Below, piece by piece: positions 61,001-63,316 of a DNA stretch of 64,000 nucleotides. Every line of letters starts with the position of its first letter. Position 1 is the first letter of the stretch. The notes below the pieces were generated by a model, which was not told the DNA's origin, made no database searches, and saw only the letters and a program-made list of their open reading frames with translations. The DNA is from Echinometra lucunter (lineage: Eukaryota; Echinodermata; Echinoidea; Camarodonta; Echinometridae): contig CM057165.1 of assembly GCA_029962745.1 (NCBI GenBank), positions 21,966,126 to 22,030,125 on the forward strand, given 5' to 3'. Position numbers and translations under genes: made by a program.

Positions 61001-63316
61001 GTAAAGTCATGCATAGCTTTATGAACAGCTTTATGAAACACCCCCTGTTATTCTTGCTTATTTACTATTAAAGTGATTACACAATGGTTAAAATTTTTTA
61101 AATATATTATCGAGAATAGAATTCTAAGAACAATAACATTAAAAATTTGATGATTTTCAATCGAAATCAATGCATTTTGGCAAATTTCATTTGTGATTAG
61201 ACAAGGGTTGACCTAAAAATTTGAGTATGAAGTATGACATAGATGTGGTTACCCAGCTTCATGCATTGCAGTTGTGGCACGCGCTAGACCGTACAATATG
61301 CATTATATCTTGTGCGCATTTTGCTAGAATCGCGGAACAAGGTAGCCACAATGACGTCATTGTGGGTACCCAATTGAAACTGGGTCACAGCTTAGGGGCC
61401 AAAAATAGGCTGAAATCTTACCATATTTTGAGTTTTTCTTGGCAACAGGACCTTTGTTAAACTTTAGGCAGATGATTTTCTGCTAATACACTCATGCTCT
61501 TTTAAATAAAGGAACATTGTTTCAGCATTGGGTACCCCCTTTAAGGAAAGCCATAAACATAAAATGTTAACCTGCTTGTGCTTGTTATGCAAATGTGGTT
61601 TTTCATTTTTGCATTTGTCATTTTCATGGTTTCTGTGACATGTCATTTGACTCATTGGCATTTGCTTTCAAGAATAATTCTTTTGAAGGGAAGCAACATA
61701 TAATTTATATTACCTGGTACTGTTATTACTTTAAGATTGACGGAAATTTTCTCCATATTTCATCAATAGACCTTCTCGGCAGATTACAACCTGACTGGCA
61801 ACGATACAGAGCTCTCCTGCATCTTCACAGACTACAGCTTACCAGACCATTTCAAGTGGCTGCAGCTTTACAATCTCTTTGCTTTCTTCTGGCTGGTCAA
61901 CTTTGTGATTGGACTGAGTCACATGACCCTCGCTGGAGCGTTCGCCTCCTACTATTGGGCCTTTAACAAGAAGGAGGATATTCCTTTCTTTGCCCTGAGT
62001 GGAGCGTTCTACAGAGCGTTGAGGTGAGGAGATGAATGATGCGGATGATGATGACAATGATAATGATAGTGGTGGTGATGTTGATGGTGATATAGTGATG
62101 CTGATGGTAATGTTGATGATGATGATTATGTTGATGGCAATGATAATGATGATGATCATGATGATATAGTGATGATTATGATGATGATGATGATGATGAT
62201 GATGATATTGATGATGATAGTGATGGATAACTTTGAACTTTGAACTCTGAATTTTATTTCTGTTGACCCCTTTTGAACAAGATGGCAGTATGGAACAATG
62301 ATGAAGATGGTGATTGTGATGATGATAATGATGATGCTGGTTTAGAATGATGATTTTGATATTGATGATGATGATCATGATAGTGATGATAATGGTAGTA
62401 ATGATGATGTTGATGATGGTGATGGTGTTGATGATGATGATGATGATGGTAGTGATGATGCTGATAATGATGATGGTGATGGTGGTGATGATGTTAATAA
62501 TGGTGATAATGATGATGATGTTGATGATGAAGATACACCTCTTTTTCTTTTCTTTTTTTCTGAAATAAAAAAAAAAAATGTGAATGACGTTGAATGAGTG
62601 AAGGAGTGAAAGACAGAGTAAATGAGAGGTAATGAATTGTTCATATTAATATCTCTGCACCTTACCATACATGTAGTTAACTAGGCAAATTATGCTATAT
62701 CTTTAAGTATTATAAAAAAGGTTCCGAGAATGCTATTGAAATGGCCATCATAAACAAAGGTAGAAGTTCTAGATTTTGAACTAAATTGCTGAGTAACTGC
62801 ACTCCATCATTCTTGGTGTCTCCAATGAAAAATTGCATTGAATGCATTAAACTATAGTTAATTCAGATTATTTGACAGTAAAGTACTCATGTACCGTAAA
62901 ATGTTGCTGCAACAATGTGACTTCCACTTTTTACTCAGATTTTATACTCTTTTTTTTTTTTCTTATTCTGTGTCATGCATGTTTGAAATTAGATTTCATG
63001 TACCCCCCCTCATATTTTATACTCCCTTTTTTTTTTTAATTCTGTGTCCTGCATGTTTGAAATTAGATATGTACCCCCCCCCCCCCCCTTCCCAGTAATA
63101 TCCTTTAACCACTTCATTTATAAAATCTGTTTATTTGGCAGTGATGAATACATGTATCAAAATGATATTCCTATCACAAACTGACCTACAATTTACATAT
63201 TTTTGTGTCTTATGAAATTAGGTTCCATCTTGGATCCATTGCTTTTGGATCTCTTATCATTGCCATCATCCAAATCATCAGAGTCTTACTCGAGTATGCA
63301 GAGTACCAACTCAAGG
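8581..63316 (+). CDS. Choline transporter-like protein (SLC44/CTL family), 16 coding exons, 3' end beyond window
   Basis: Sixteen exons join in frame with GT donors and AG acceptors to give about 568 residues. The order matches SLC44 transporters, multi-pass plasma-membrane or organelle proteins that move choline (some members ethanolamine or thiamine pyrophosphate). A short cytosolic N-terminus with [17 protein letters not shown] (about 30-46) precedes TM1 (about 50-70). A large Cys-rich extracellular loop (about 71-275) follows, with the hallmark [18 protein letters not shown] and N-glycosylation sequons. TM2 and TM3 lie at about 276-322, TM4 at 355-383, TM5 at 402-428, a second glycosylated loop at 429-485, then the family-typical stretch [17 protein letters not shown] and TM7 (about 540-565). 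Vertebrate SLC44A2/A4/A5 are about 700 residues, so roughly the last 135 lie to the right. The sequence looks closest to the SLC44A2/4/5 subgroup, but I cannot choose a paralog, so no symbol is given. No frameshift or stop was seen. Confidence 0.95.
9378..9660. repeat. GGGTAC repeat, copy 2, with G-run
   Basis: Similar to 7984-8290 over most of its length, including AATGGGTACCCTTTTCTGCC near 9600. A G-run sits at the left end. Lies in intron 1. Confidence 0.5.
10338..10557 (+). mobile_element. tRNA-derived SINE with (CAA)n tail
   Basis: The head has an A-box-like TGGCTAAGTGGA and a B box GGTTCGAATCC. The body contains CTAATGTCCTTTGGCAAGA, and the element ends in (CAA)5. It lacks a foldable intact tRNA acceptor pairing, so it is a SINE rather than a gene. 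Confidence 0.75.
11277..11475 (+). mobile_element. tRNA-derived SINE, second type
   Basis: The head GTCAAGTGGTCTAAGGCGC with B box GGTTCGATCCC resembles a tRNA-Leu/Ser-like promoter. The body GCCCTTGAGCAAGGCATTTT recurs at 34390. The tail is A-rich. Confidence 0.7.
12985..13168. mobile_element. 184 bp pogo/Tc1-type MITE
   Basis: CAGTAGAACCTCGTTATAA at the left and CTAACGAGGTTCGCCTG at the right are inverted and flanked by TA on both sides. This matches the CAGTxxAACCTC termini of pogo-like MITEs. Confidence 0.75.
13455..14020. repeat. local direct repeats and AAG-rich tract
   Basis: ACTCCTAGAAAAATGATTTG occurs near 13503 and 13608, and ATATCAGGATATGATGAA near 13527 and 13967. Between them, 13780-13930 is a purine-rich AAAGAGAA tract. 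Confidence 0.6.
14100..14660. other. CpG-rich island-like segment with GTGACGTCAC-type sites
   Basis: CpG density is clearly higher than in the flanks, with GCGCGC clusters. CAATGACGTCACAATT and TTGTGACGTCACAATA sit about 300 bases apart. A 20-base unit TTTGGATTGGAGTCTATAAA is repeated near 14410-14465. No exon with a good frame was seen. It could be a regulatory region or an unclassified repeat. Confidence 0.4.
14734..14900. repeat. long near-perfect hairpin
   Basis: Arms of about 80 bases share AATGGTACGAGATTTCGCAT and CTTCCATTCAACGAGG with a 5-base loop near 14820. The outer arms (CAAATAGCGAAT / ATTCGCTATTTG) extend it. It reads as two similar frames on opposite strands, which are artefacts. 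Confidence 0.85.
15074..15263. mobile_element. 190 bp pogo/Tc1-type MITE
   Basis: CAGTCAAATCTGCTTTAGAA and the right end CAGGTTTCACTG are flanked by TA. The interior repeats AAAGACCACC(T/A). Same terminal class as 12985-13168. Confidence 0.65.
16012..16075 (+). CDS. SLC44-like candidate alternative first exon 1b
   Basis: Inside intron 1, an ATG opens [20 protein letters not shown] plus A and ends at a GCAG/GTAATG donor. The phase is 1 with a trailing G, exactly as in exon 1a, so splicing to exon 2 would give [12 protein letters not shown] without a frameshift. An in-frame TGA lies about 45 bases upstream. The peptide is acidic and hydrophilic, as expected for a cytosolic N-terminus. Vertebrate SLC44A2 is known to use two alternative first exons that join the same GTP-x-KYDP exon, which makes this layout plausible. 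RNA support is not available here. Confidence 0.6.
16890..17095 (-). mobile_element. tRNA-derived SINE (minus strand)
   Basis: On the minus strand the head GTGGTGGTGTAGTGGTTTAT has an A-box-like run, followed by the B box GGATTCGAATCCCC, then CTTTAGCAAGACATG and CACCTGGTAGC-like body sequence. Confidence 0.65.
17102..17670. mobile_element. TTAA foldback MITE family D, copy 1
   Basis: TTAAAGGCAAAGTCCACC to GGTTGACTTTCCCTTTAA. Arms of over 200 bases are self-complementary, including CAAATTGGCAACACTGATGA and its inverse, with a core of AAAGTATGTTATG and CATAGTCAATGCATG. Other copies lie at 56270 and (partial) 21658. Confidence 0.85.
17839..18015. mobile_element. foldback element G10 (GGGGTGTTGCAAGAAAGTTG)
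   Basis: GGGGTGTTGCAAGAAAGTTG and CAACTTTCTTGCAACACCCC form the outer arms. Two CCAATCAAAAT motifs are inside, and TTGCAATCGATTGCAA-like palindromes occur in the arms. Confidence 0.75.
18391..20099. mobile_element. 1709 bp TIR DNA element with 8-bp target duplication
   Basis: A perfect 33-bp terminal inverted repeat starts CCCGGGGGGGTCACTCTCCA, with similarity extending to about 44 bp. The target duplication is TCATGGCC (18383-18390 and 20100-20107). Copy 2 at 29250-29257 has a single TCATGGCC, proving the empty site. Subterminal units CGCCATTTAGGGTTGCAAAT occur at both ends in the same orientation. No transposase ORF is visible, so it is non-autonomous. An 8-bp duplication fits hAT, P or Merlin-like elements; the GGG/CCC ends do not settle it. 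Confidence 0.85.
19540..19875. repeat. GAGACGTCTC-rich segment
   Basis: At least six GACGTCTC/GAGACGTC motifs in 0.3 kb, some as perfect GAGACGTCTC palindromes. Lies inside the 1709 bp element and could be a nested insert or an internal repeat. Confidence 0.6.
20405..20710 (-). mobile_element. SINE-like insert with (TAA)n tail on minus strand
   Basis: Absent from the paralogous copy near 28500, where AATGTTGACCATGTTGACAT is contiguous. A (TTA)n run at the left end reads as a (TAA)n 3' tail on the minus strand. The body includes GGGATCTTTGACGTGCAAAG and CCTATCCGAGGGACGGAGTG. I recognise it as a dispersed repeat type but cannot name it. Confidence 0.65.
20800..21060. repeat. CT-rich simple tract
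   Basis: TCTCTC and CTTTCTC repeats on the + strand. Nothing else is seen up to about 21650. Confidence 0.8.
21658..22018. mobile_element. TTAA foldback MITE family D, copy 2 (left-truncated)
   Basis: Right part of the family D element, ending GGGTGGACTTTGCCTTTAA. The left arm of about 190 bases is missing, so the two-arm palindrome is incomplete. Retains TTGCCAATTTGCAGAGCCGA. Confidence 0.8.
22409..22580. repeat. (TTTA)n microsatellite plus G-run and C-run
   Basis: TTTA repeats to about 22500, then a G-run, then a 20+ C-run around 22551-22579. Fold-prone and probably hard to assemble. Confidence 0.9.
23408..23471. repeat. C-run followed by A40 tract
   Basis: A C-run of about 16 is followed by about 39 A, with an A/G-rich end. 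Possible retroposon tail. Confidence 0.85.
24247..24415. mobile_element. hAT-like MITE (CAGGGGCAGATTCAG...ATCTGCCACTG)
   Basis: Imperfect inverted ends CAGGGGCAGATTCAGC and CTTATATCTGCCACTG. The flanks TTGATCAT and TTTATGAT match at six of eight positions. CAGGGG ends plus an 8-bp duplication fit hAT. The reading frame across it is not a gene. Confidence 0.5.
25195..25570. mobile_element. diverged family B-like MITE
   Basis: Retains CCATTTTGGTTGC, GCAAATTGGCAACTT, ATACATGACTTTTTATGG and the right end GATGGGTTAAC. The left terminus is eroded. Confidence 0.55.
26508..26652. mobile_element. GTTTCAT hairpin MITE G2
   Basis: CCAGGGGAGTGTTTCATGAA and TTCATGAAACGCTCCCCTGG are near-perfect inverted arms around CCAATCAGATGCGAGGATTT. 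Confidence 0.85.
26723..27140 (+). mobile_element. piggyBac-like MITE family C, copy 1
   Basis: TTAACCCATAGCAGTACAG to CTGTACCTCTATGGGTTAA with TTAA at both ends. The interior has CTCAAATTGGCAA and TTGCCAATTTAAAGAG. Copy 2 lies inverted at 63549-63968. Confidence 0.8.
27237..27608. repeat. palindromic array of GGTTCGTTATTCCGAA units, copy 1
   Basis: The left half has tandem units GGTTCGTTATTCCGAAGG and CGTTAGTCCGAAAATGAAAT. The right half has their reverse complements (TTTCGGACTAACGAACC). The units alternate and the centre is near 27355. A second copy is at 47531-47989. Confidence 0.85.
28430..29370. repeat. inverted duplicate segment, copy 2 (with one insertion)
   Basis: Reverse complement of 18255-20788 without the TIR and SINE-like inserts. 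It carries its own 448 bp insert at 28559-29006. Confidence 0.9.
28559..29006. mobile_element. 448 bp TIR element with AAAGAG duplication
   Basis: Ends CGTGTTCATTGAGGGTAAC and TTCCCTCAATAAACACACCC. AAAGAG repeats on both sides (28553-28558, 29007-29012). Copy 1 shows a single AAAGAG at the equivalent place. No ORF that looks real. Confidence 0.75.
29862..29911 (+). mobile_element. truncated tRNA-SINE head
   Basis: GGAGGTGTTGTAAGAGCATG and TCTTAATCAGAGGTCTGG resemble a tRNA-SINE 5' head, cut off by the next element. Confidence 0.4.
29912..30428. mobile_element. 517 bp TIR element with TTAGGGTATCAAA subterminal repeats
   Basis: TGTGTTTCATTGAGGCTTGT and its right counterpart AGGCCTCAATGAAACGCA give about 36 bp inverted termini. 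The interior has repeated TTAGGGTATCAAAA motifs shared with the 1709 bp element. Confidence 0.75.
31050..31534 (-). mobile_element. TTAA MITE family A, copy 2
   Basis: Reverse orientation: TTAAAGGGGGTACCCTATGC to GTGTAATCACTTTAA, TTAA at both ends. The interior TTTTACGTCAAAATGACGTC is conserved. Confidence 0.85.
31540..31765. repeat. three ~65 bp tandem units (TTTTCATTGAGGGATGAAAG)
   Basis: TTTTCA(T/A)TGAGGGATGAA repeats near 31550, 31618 and 31680, with AATCTCCCTTAAATCTTGCA as an inverted echo near 31757. Confidence 0.6.
32037..32454. mobile_element. 418 bp TIR element (AAGCCCGGAGCACACTATAC)
   Basis: About 44 bp inverted termini with few mismatches: AAGCCCGGAGCACACTATAC and GTGTAGTGTGCGCCGGGCTT. 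A TA duplication is the best fit. No transposase. Confidence 0.8.
33505..33940. repeat. two 240-bp-spaced direct copies after AATG repeats
   Basis: TTTTAATCTCAGTTTTTATA through TGTGTAATTTTGCAGATTAT occurs twice with a period of 240 bp and few differences. Both are preceded by AATGAATGAATG simple repeats. Confidence 0.85.
34184..34232 (+). CDS. SLC44-like exon 2
   Basis: Follows a long pyrimidine tract and TATGCAG acceptor. Encodes [17 protein letters not shown] (outer residues split at the junctions), the conserved juxtamembrane motif of SLC44A2/4/5-type proteins just before TM1. The donor is AG/GTCAGT and the phase is 2. Confidence 0.95.
34322..34520 (+). mobile_element. diverged tRNA-SINE related to 11277
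   Basis: GTGGTTTAAGGCACTTG and TGCCCTTGAGTAAGGCATTT match the second SINE type. Ends ACAACAACAAAAG. Lies 90 bases after exon 2. Confidence 0.6.
35640..35800. mobile_element. truncated family B MITE
   Basis: TTAATCCATTCATGACAAAT, CTTTTATTCTTCAAATTGGC and CATAAAACATTACCTATCTG match the left part of family B. The right half is replaced by other sequence. Confidence 0.65.
35890..36300. repeat. AATGAAGAAATAA minisatellite
   Basis: AAATGAATGAAGAAATA units of variable length. Long minus-strand Phe/Ile/His frames here are artefacts. Confidence 0.9.
37000..37440. repeat. 156 bp tandem repeat with AGGTCA half-site clusters
   Basis: Units share CATTTGTAACCCAATTTGGA and GGGTCAAAGGTCAAATGAGG, period 156 bp (for example 37119 and 37275). 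Each has GGGTCA-A-AGGTCA (DR1) followed by AATG and another AGGTCA (DR4): 37100-37122, 37256-37278, degraded at 37412-37434. A further DR1 is at 37080-37092. Confidence 0.85.
37644..37721. mobile_element. ~78 bp TTAACCC mini-MITE, copy 1
   Basis: Ends TCAACCCATTG and CAGTGGGTTAA with AATTCAGTAGTC inside. Matches 52566-52645. Confidence 0.6.
37768..38003. mobile_element. degraded hAT-like element
   Basis: ATAGCCAGGGGGCAGTGGGG and CCTAGCTATGCCACTG form imperfect inverted ends. The interior is A/G rich. Confidence 0.4.
38863..39353 (+). mobile_element. TTAA MITE family A, copy 3
   Basis: TTAAAGTGATTACAGAATGG to GGTACCCCCTTTAA with TTAA at both ends. Lies 52 bases before exon 3. Confidence 0.85.
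39405..39478 (+). CDS. SLC44-like exon 3 (TM1)
   Basis: Encodes [20 protein letters not shown] then VGVF, a hydrophobic segment that is the first transmembrane helix. The acceptor is CCCATAG/G and the donor G/GTAAGA. It starts only 52 bases after the end of a family A MITE (38863-39353). Confidence 0.95.
39787..40054. mobile_element. 268 bp foldback element
   Basis: Arms of about 65 bases: GTGGTATAAGTGCGCTTGAT and its inverse ATCAAGCGCATGTATACCAC, plus AAAGGTCCAATAATGAATGC and GCATTCATTACTGGACCTTT. ATGGTTTAGACC-type inner repeats. Confidence 0.85.
40399..40551. mobile_element. GTTTCAT hairpin MITE G3
   Basis: GCCTGTTTCATAAAACTTGT and ACAAGTTTTATGAAACGGGG arms. Core TCCTTGCATCTGATTGGCTG is the reverse complement of the G1/G2 core. 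Confidence 0.85.
40725..40806 (+). CDS. SLC44-like exon 4 (start of extracellular loop)
   Basis: Encodes [20 protein letters not shown] then GIDENV. The GDP, PTDS, G and C pattern is a strong signature of the SLC44 first extracellular loop. The acceptor is TTGGCAG/G and the donor AA/GTAAGT. The ~120 bases before it are an AATCA-rich simple sequence. Confidence 0.97.
41015..41430 (+). mobile_element. piggyBac-like MITE family B, copy 2
   Basis: TTAAACCCATTCGTGACAGG to CTCTGTCACAAATGGGTTAA. CAAATTGGCAACACC and TTGCCAATTTGCAGG are inside. Confidence 0.85.
41923..42013 (+). CDS. SLC44-like exon 5
   Basis: Encodes [20 protein letters not shown] then [10 protein letters not shown]. It carries one N-glycosylation sequon (NAS) and two loop cysteines. 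YLFYFD and the Cys-Pro-Thr-Pro ending are typical of the family. The donor is AAG/GTACGT and the phase is 0. Confidence 0.97.
42163..43506 (-). mobile_element. 1344 bp PIF/Harbinger element, defective
   Basis: Starts TACCCCTTTCATATTGCG and ends CAGCGTGAAAGGGGTA, flanked by TGA on both sides (42160-42162, 43507-43509). Subterminal arrays of TTCACCGGCGAACTTC and GAAGTTCGCCGGTGAA occur at both ends. A transposase fragment lies on the minus strand. The 3-bp duplication fits Harbinger (usual target TWA). Confidence 0.85.
42769..43227 (-). pseudogene. Harbinger transposase N-terminal fragment (HARBI1-like)
   Basis: 152 residues. [13 protein letters not shown] is followed by [40 protein letters not shown] and [16 protein letters not shown] with PIDYRRRLA, the region preceding the catalytic domain in PIF/Harbinger nucleases (family about 350-400 residues). 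The DDE catalytic part is absent: translation stops after LARSNKQL and the rest of the element is AT-rich. No Myb/SANT partner gene is present. Not able to transpose on its own. Confidence 0.75.
45077..45492 (+). mobile_element. piggyBac-like MITE family B, copy 3
   Basis: TTAACCCATTCGTGACAGGA to TCTGTCACGAATGGGTTAA, TTAA at both ends. Ends 50 bases before exon 6. Confidence 0.9.
45542..45715 (+). CDS. SLC44-like exon 6
   Basis: Encodes 58 residues beginning [20 protein letters not shown] and ending [10 protein letters not shown], with a VNLTQ glycosylation sequon and an [10 protein letters not shown] motif. The CxxxCP and cysteine-containing PGF motif are conserved in CTL extracellular loops. 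The acceptor is TTACAG/A. A family B MITE ends 50 bases upstream, so the usual branch-point zone abuts the transposon. Confidence 0.96.
46006..46040. repeat. (GAT)n microsatellite
   Basis: Eleven to twelve GAT units. An (AAT)n run beside TTTATAGCGCC at 45860-45900 precedes it. Confidence 0.9.
46187..46247 (+). CDS. SLC44-like exon 7
   Basis: Encodes [20 protein letters not shown], extracellular loop, with one cysteine. The acceptor is TTTCAG/A, the donor T/GTAAGT and the phase is 1. Confidence 0.92.
46426..46576. mobile_element. GTTTCAT-class hairpin MITE G4
   Basis: CTGGGGCCCATTGCATAAAA and TTTTATGCAACGGGCCCCAG arms. The core is different from G1-G3. Confidence 0.8.
46861..47136. mobile_element. 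276 bp TIR element with TTAAAA flanks
   Basis: CGGTGACAACCCACTTCACC and GGTCAAGTGGGCGGACCCCG are inverted, extended by CGAAGGCCCGCAAGGCC. TTAAAA on both sides (46855-46860, 47137-47142). Confidence 0.8.
47531..47989. repeat. palindromic array of GGTTCGTTATTCCGAA units, copy 2
   Basis: At least six tandem units in the left arm (GTTCGTTATTCCGAAGGTTC, CGTTAGTCCGAAAATGAAAA) face inverted units from about 47850. Larger than the copy at 27237. Confidence 0.85.
48093..48510 (+). mobile_element. piggyBac-like MITE family B, copy 4
   Basis: TTAACCCATTCGTGACAGGA to CTGTCACGAATGGGTTAA with TTAA at both ends. Nearly the same as copies 2 and 3. Ends 130 bases before exon 8. Confidence 0.9.
48641..48779 (+). 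CDS. SLC44-like exon 8
   Basis: Encodes [20 protein letters not shown] then [20 protein letters not shown] and TDIFT. It has RC(V/F)P, as in vertebrate homologs, and two glycosylation sequons (NAS, NGT). The acceptor is CAATCAG/A and the donor CA/GTAAGT. A family B MITE ends 130 bases upstream. Confidence 0.95.
50034..50117 (+). CDS. SLC44-like exon 9
   Basis: Encodes [20 protein letters not shown] then NSWHIIL. It has an NLS sequon and the EDFxxSW motif that leads into TM2 in this family. The acceptor is TTGCAG/A and the donor AT/GTAAGT. A long GAA repeat lies about 430 bases into the following intron. Confidence 0.95.
50325..50490 (+). mobile_element. possible degraded tRNA-SINE
   Basis: CACTGTGGTATATTGTTGAA head and a B-box-like AGTTCGATTCTTG, ending GAGCTGAGCTGAGCT. 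Weak. Confidence 0.35.
50527..50818. repeat. long (GAA)n polypurine tract
   Basis: About 62 GAA units from about 50549 to 50737 with one interruption near 50596, then mixed GGA/GAA to 50818. The sense strand of the SLC44 intron is the purine strand. Confidence 0.95.
50939..51175. mobile_element. 237 bp foldback MITE next to exon 10
   Basis: GCCCGGCAGAAGGGAACGAG and CTCGTTCCCTTCTGCCGGGC are perfect ends of about 80-base arms (AAAGGGAACTAAGAGACATG and inverse). Ends 54 bases before exon 10. Confidence 0.9.
51230..51342 (+). CDS. SLC44-like exon 10 (TM2-TM3)
   Basis: Encodes [20 protein letters not shown] then [17 protein letters not shown], two membrane helices joined by a short loop with RW(I/L)AG(V/I)MVW, one of the best-conserved SLC44 blocks. 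The acceptor follows a T17 tract and TTCCAG. A 237 bp hairpin MITE ends 54 bases upstream. Confidence 0.97.
51360..52460. other. unclassified, partly GC-richer segment
   Basis: 51575-51900 is richer in GC (GCCTCGCCGGCTGACACGGC) than its surroundings and has AATAAAGAGATAGATATTGC at its left border, reminiscent of an LTR edge, but no matching second LTR, polyprotein or primer site was found. Confidence 0.25.
52566..52645. mobile_element. ~80 bp TTAACCC mini-MITE, copy 2
   Basis: TTAACCCAATGG to GAGCAGGTTAA with AATTCAGTAGTG inside. TTAA at both ends. Pairs with 37644-37721. Confidence 0.6.
52916..53038 (+). CDS. SLC44-like exon 11
   Basis: Encodes [20 protein letters not shown] then [20 protein letters not shown]. 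The YLRLxQTWL block immediately before TM4 is highly conserved in the family. The acceptor is TCTAG/G and the donor G/GTATGA. Confidence 0.95.
53536..53633. repeat. short hairpin with (C)AGGTGC ends
   Basis: GCAGGTGCATCTGGTCAGG and CCTGACCAGACGCACCTG are inverted around an AT-rich centre. Follows an AATAACGTCACATAAT segment typical of dispersed repeat tails. Confidence 0.6.
53949..54048 (+). CDS. SLC44-like exon 12 (TM4)
   Basis: Encodes [20 protein letters not shown] then [13 protein letters not shown] hydrophobic helix is followed by the basic/amphipathic RIRIAIELI(S/K)E(S/A)S motif seen in CTL proteins. The acceptor is TAACAG/G and the donor AA/GTAAGT. Confidence 0.96.
54121..54269. mobile_element. 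GTTTCAT hairpin MITE G5
   Basis: GGGCCCTGTTTCATAAAACT and AGTTTTATGAAACAGGGCC arms. Same core as G3 (GCTACTGAAATCCTTGCATC). Confidence 0.85.
54270..54430 (+). mobile_element. tRNA-SINE fragment
   Basis: B-box-like GGGTTCAAACTTC followed by GTGTCCTTTGGCAAGACATT, matching the SINE body at 10338. The head has been cut by the adjoining G5 element. Confidence 0.55.
54571..54709. mobile_element. GTTTCAT hairpin MITE G6
   Basis: AGGGGAGCATTCCATCAAGT and ACTTGATGAAATGCCCCCAG arms. The core GCTACTGAAATCCTTGCATC is shared with G3 and G5, while the inner arm CTTGTCAGTGATTTTTACCG matches G1. Confidence 0.8.
55098..55190 (+). CDS. SLC44-like exon 13 (TM5)
   Basis: Encodes [20 protein letters not shown] then [10 protein letters not shown], a hydrophobic helix. 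Two GT dinucleotides overlap at the end. The exon must end at 55190 (donor GTATCC) because only that keeps the frame into exon 14, giving AVIAVYLATS. Confidence 0.92.
55250..56182 (+). pseudogene. LINE reverse-transcriptase C-terminal relic, interrupted
   Basis: 55252-55400 reads [15 protein letters not shown] then [17 protein letters not shown], the segment just after the catalytic YADD of jockey/L2/CR1-like RTs. 55735-56182 continues with [45 protein letters not shown] and [20 protein letters not shown], the usual thumb and C-terminal region. A foldback element (55407-55726) splits it and small frameshifts are present. Not functional. Confidence 0.75.
55407..55726. mobile_element. foldback element G7 inserted in LINE relic
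   Basis: GGGGTGTTTCACAAAGACTA and TAGTCTTTGTGAAACACCC ends. Arms include CTATGGCAAGCCATTCAT and TGAATGGCCAGCCATAG. Flanked by CCTGG and CCAGG. Confidence 0.85.
56270..56833. mobile_element. TTAA foldback MITE family D, copy 3
   Basis: TTAAAGGGTACAATGTAAGT to CGTGGACTTTACCTTTAA, TTAA at both ends. Long self-complementary arms as in 17102-17670. Ends 98 bases before exon 14. Confidence 0.85.
56932..57016 (+). CDS. SLC44-like exon 14
   Basis: Encodes [20 protein letters not shown] then TGETCNID, the start of the second extracellular loop, with NST and NFT sequons and one cysteine. The acceptor is TTCCAG/T and the donor GAT/GTAAGT. A foldback MITE ends 98 bases upstream. Confidence 0.93.
57020..59400. 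other. intron 14 left part, little recognised
   Basis: AT-rich. A G-rich run lies at 58293-58327. 58730-59105 has weak inverted ends (TTATCTATAAGACATCTT and GAGATGTCTTGTATAGATAA) and may be a degraded TIR element. No exon-like frame conserved with SLC44 was seen. Confidence 0.4.
59458..59750. repeat. 152-bp direct duplication
   Basis: CATTCTGTAAAAAAAGGTAA through CTTCAAAGGCTGGTC/CTTTCAAAGGCTTGTC and AATCTGTTTCTT occurs twice with a period of 152 bp. Confidence 0.8.
60159..60472 (+). mobile_element. foldback element G8
   Basis: GGGGGGTGTTTTATAAAGCT and AGCTCTATGAAACACCCGTA ends. TGCATTTCCCATAATCTCAA is internal. Same family as 60721-61047. Confidence 0.8.
60721..61047 (-). mobile_element. 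foldback element G9, inverted relative to G8
   Basis: AGCTTTATGAAACACCCCCT at its right end. AAGATTATGGGAAATGCAAT and ATTTGGCACTACATATTCAA match G8 in reverse complement. Confidence 0.8.
61068..61544 (+). mobile_element. TTAA MITE family A, copy 4
   Basis: TTAAAGTGATTACACAATGG to GGTACCCCCTTTAA with TTAA at both ends. More diverged inside: several TGACGTC sites have become TGACATA or similar. Confidence 0.85.
61770..62023 (+). CDS. SLC44-like exon 15 (TM6 block)
   Basis: Encodes 84 residues. A loop with NLT and NDT sequons and one Cys leads into [20 protein letters not shown] and then [20 protein letters not shown] and a cytosolic [11 protein letters not shown]. The (V/M)[12 protein letters not shown] stretch is diagnostic for SLC44. 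The acceptor is ATCAATAG/A and the donor AG/GTGAGG. A degenerate GAT microsatellite begins about 12 bases after the donor. Confidence 0.97.
62036..62545. repeat. degenerate (GAT)n tract after exon 15
   Basis: GATGAT, GGTGAT and AATGAT repeats cover most of about 500 bases, with a unique stretch near 62225-62300. The long His/Ile or Met-rich frames are artefacts. Confidence 0.95.
63222..63316 (+). CDS. SLC44-like exon 16 (TM7)
   Basis: Encodes [20 protein letters not shown] then [11 protein letters not shown]. (Y/F)HxGS(L/I)AFG and the IIR(V/I)xLEY motif are strongly conserved in the family. The donor is G/GTATGT in phase 1, so the reading frame continues beyond 64000. The remaining C-terminal third with the last helices is not in the window. 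Confidence 0.97.

Noticed and set aside
61839..62378. 179-codon minus-strand frame
   Set aside because: Antisense to exon 15 and then a GAT repeat; His/Ile-rich artefact.
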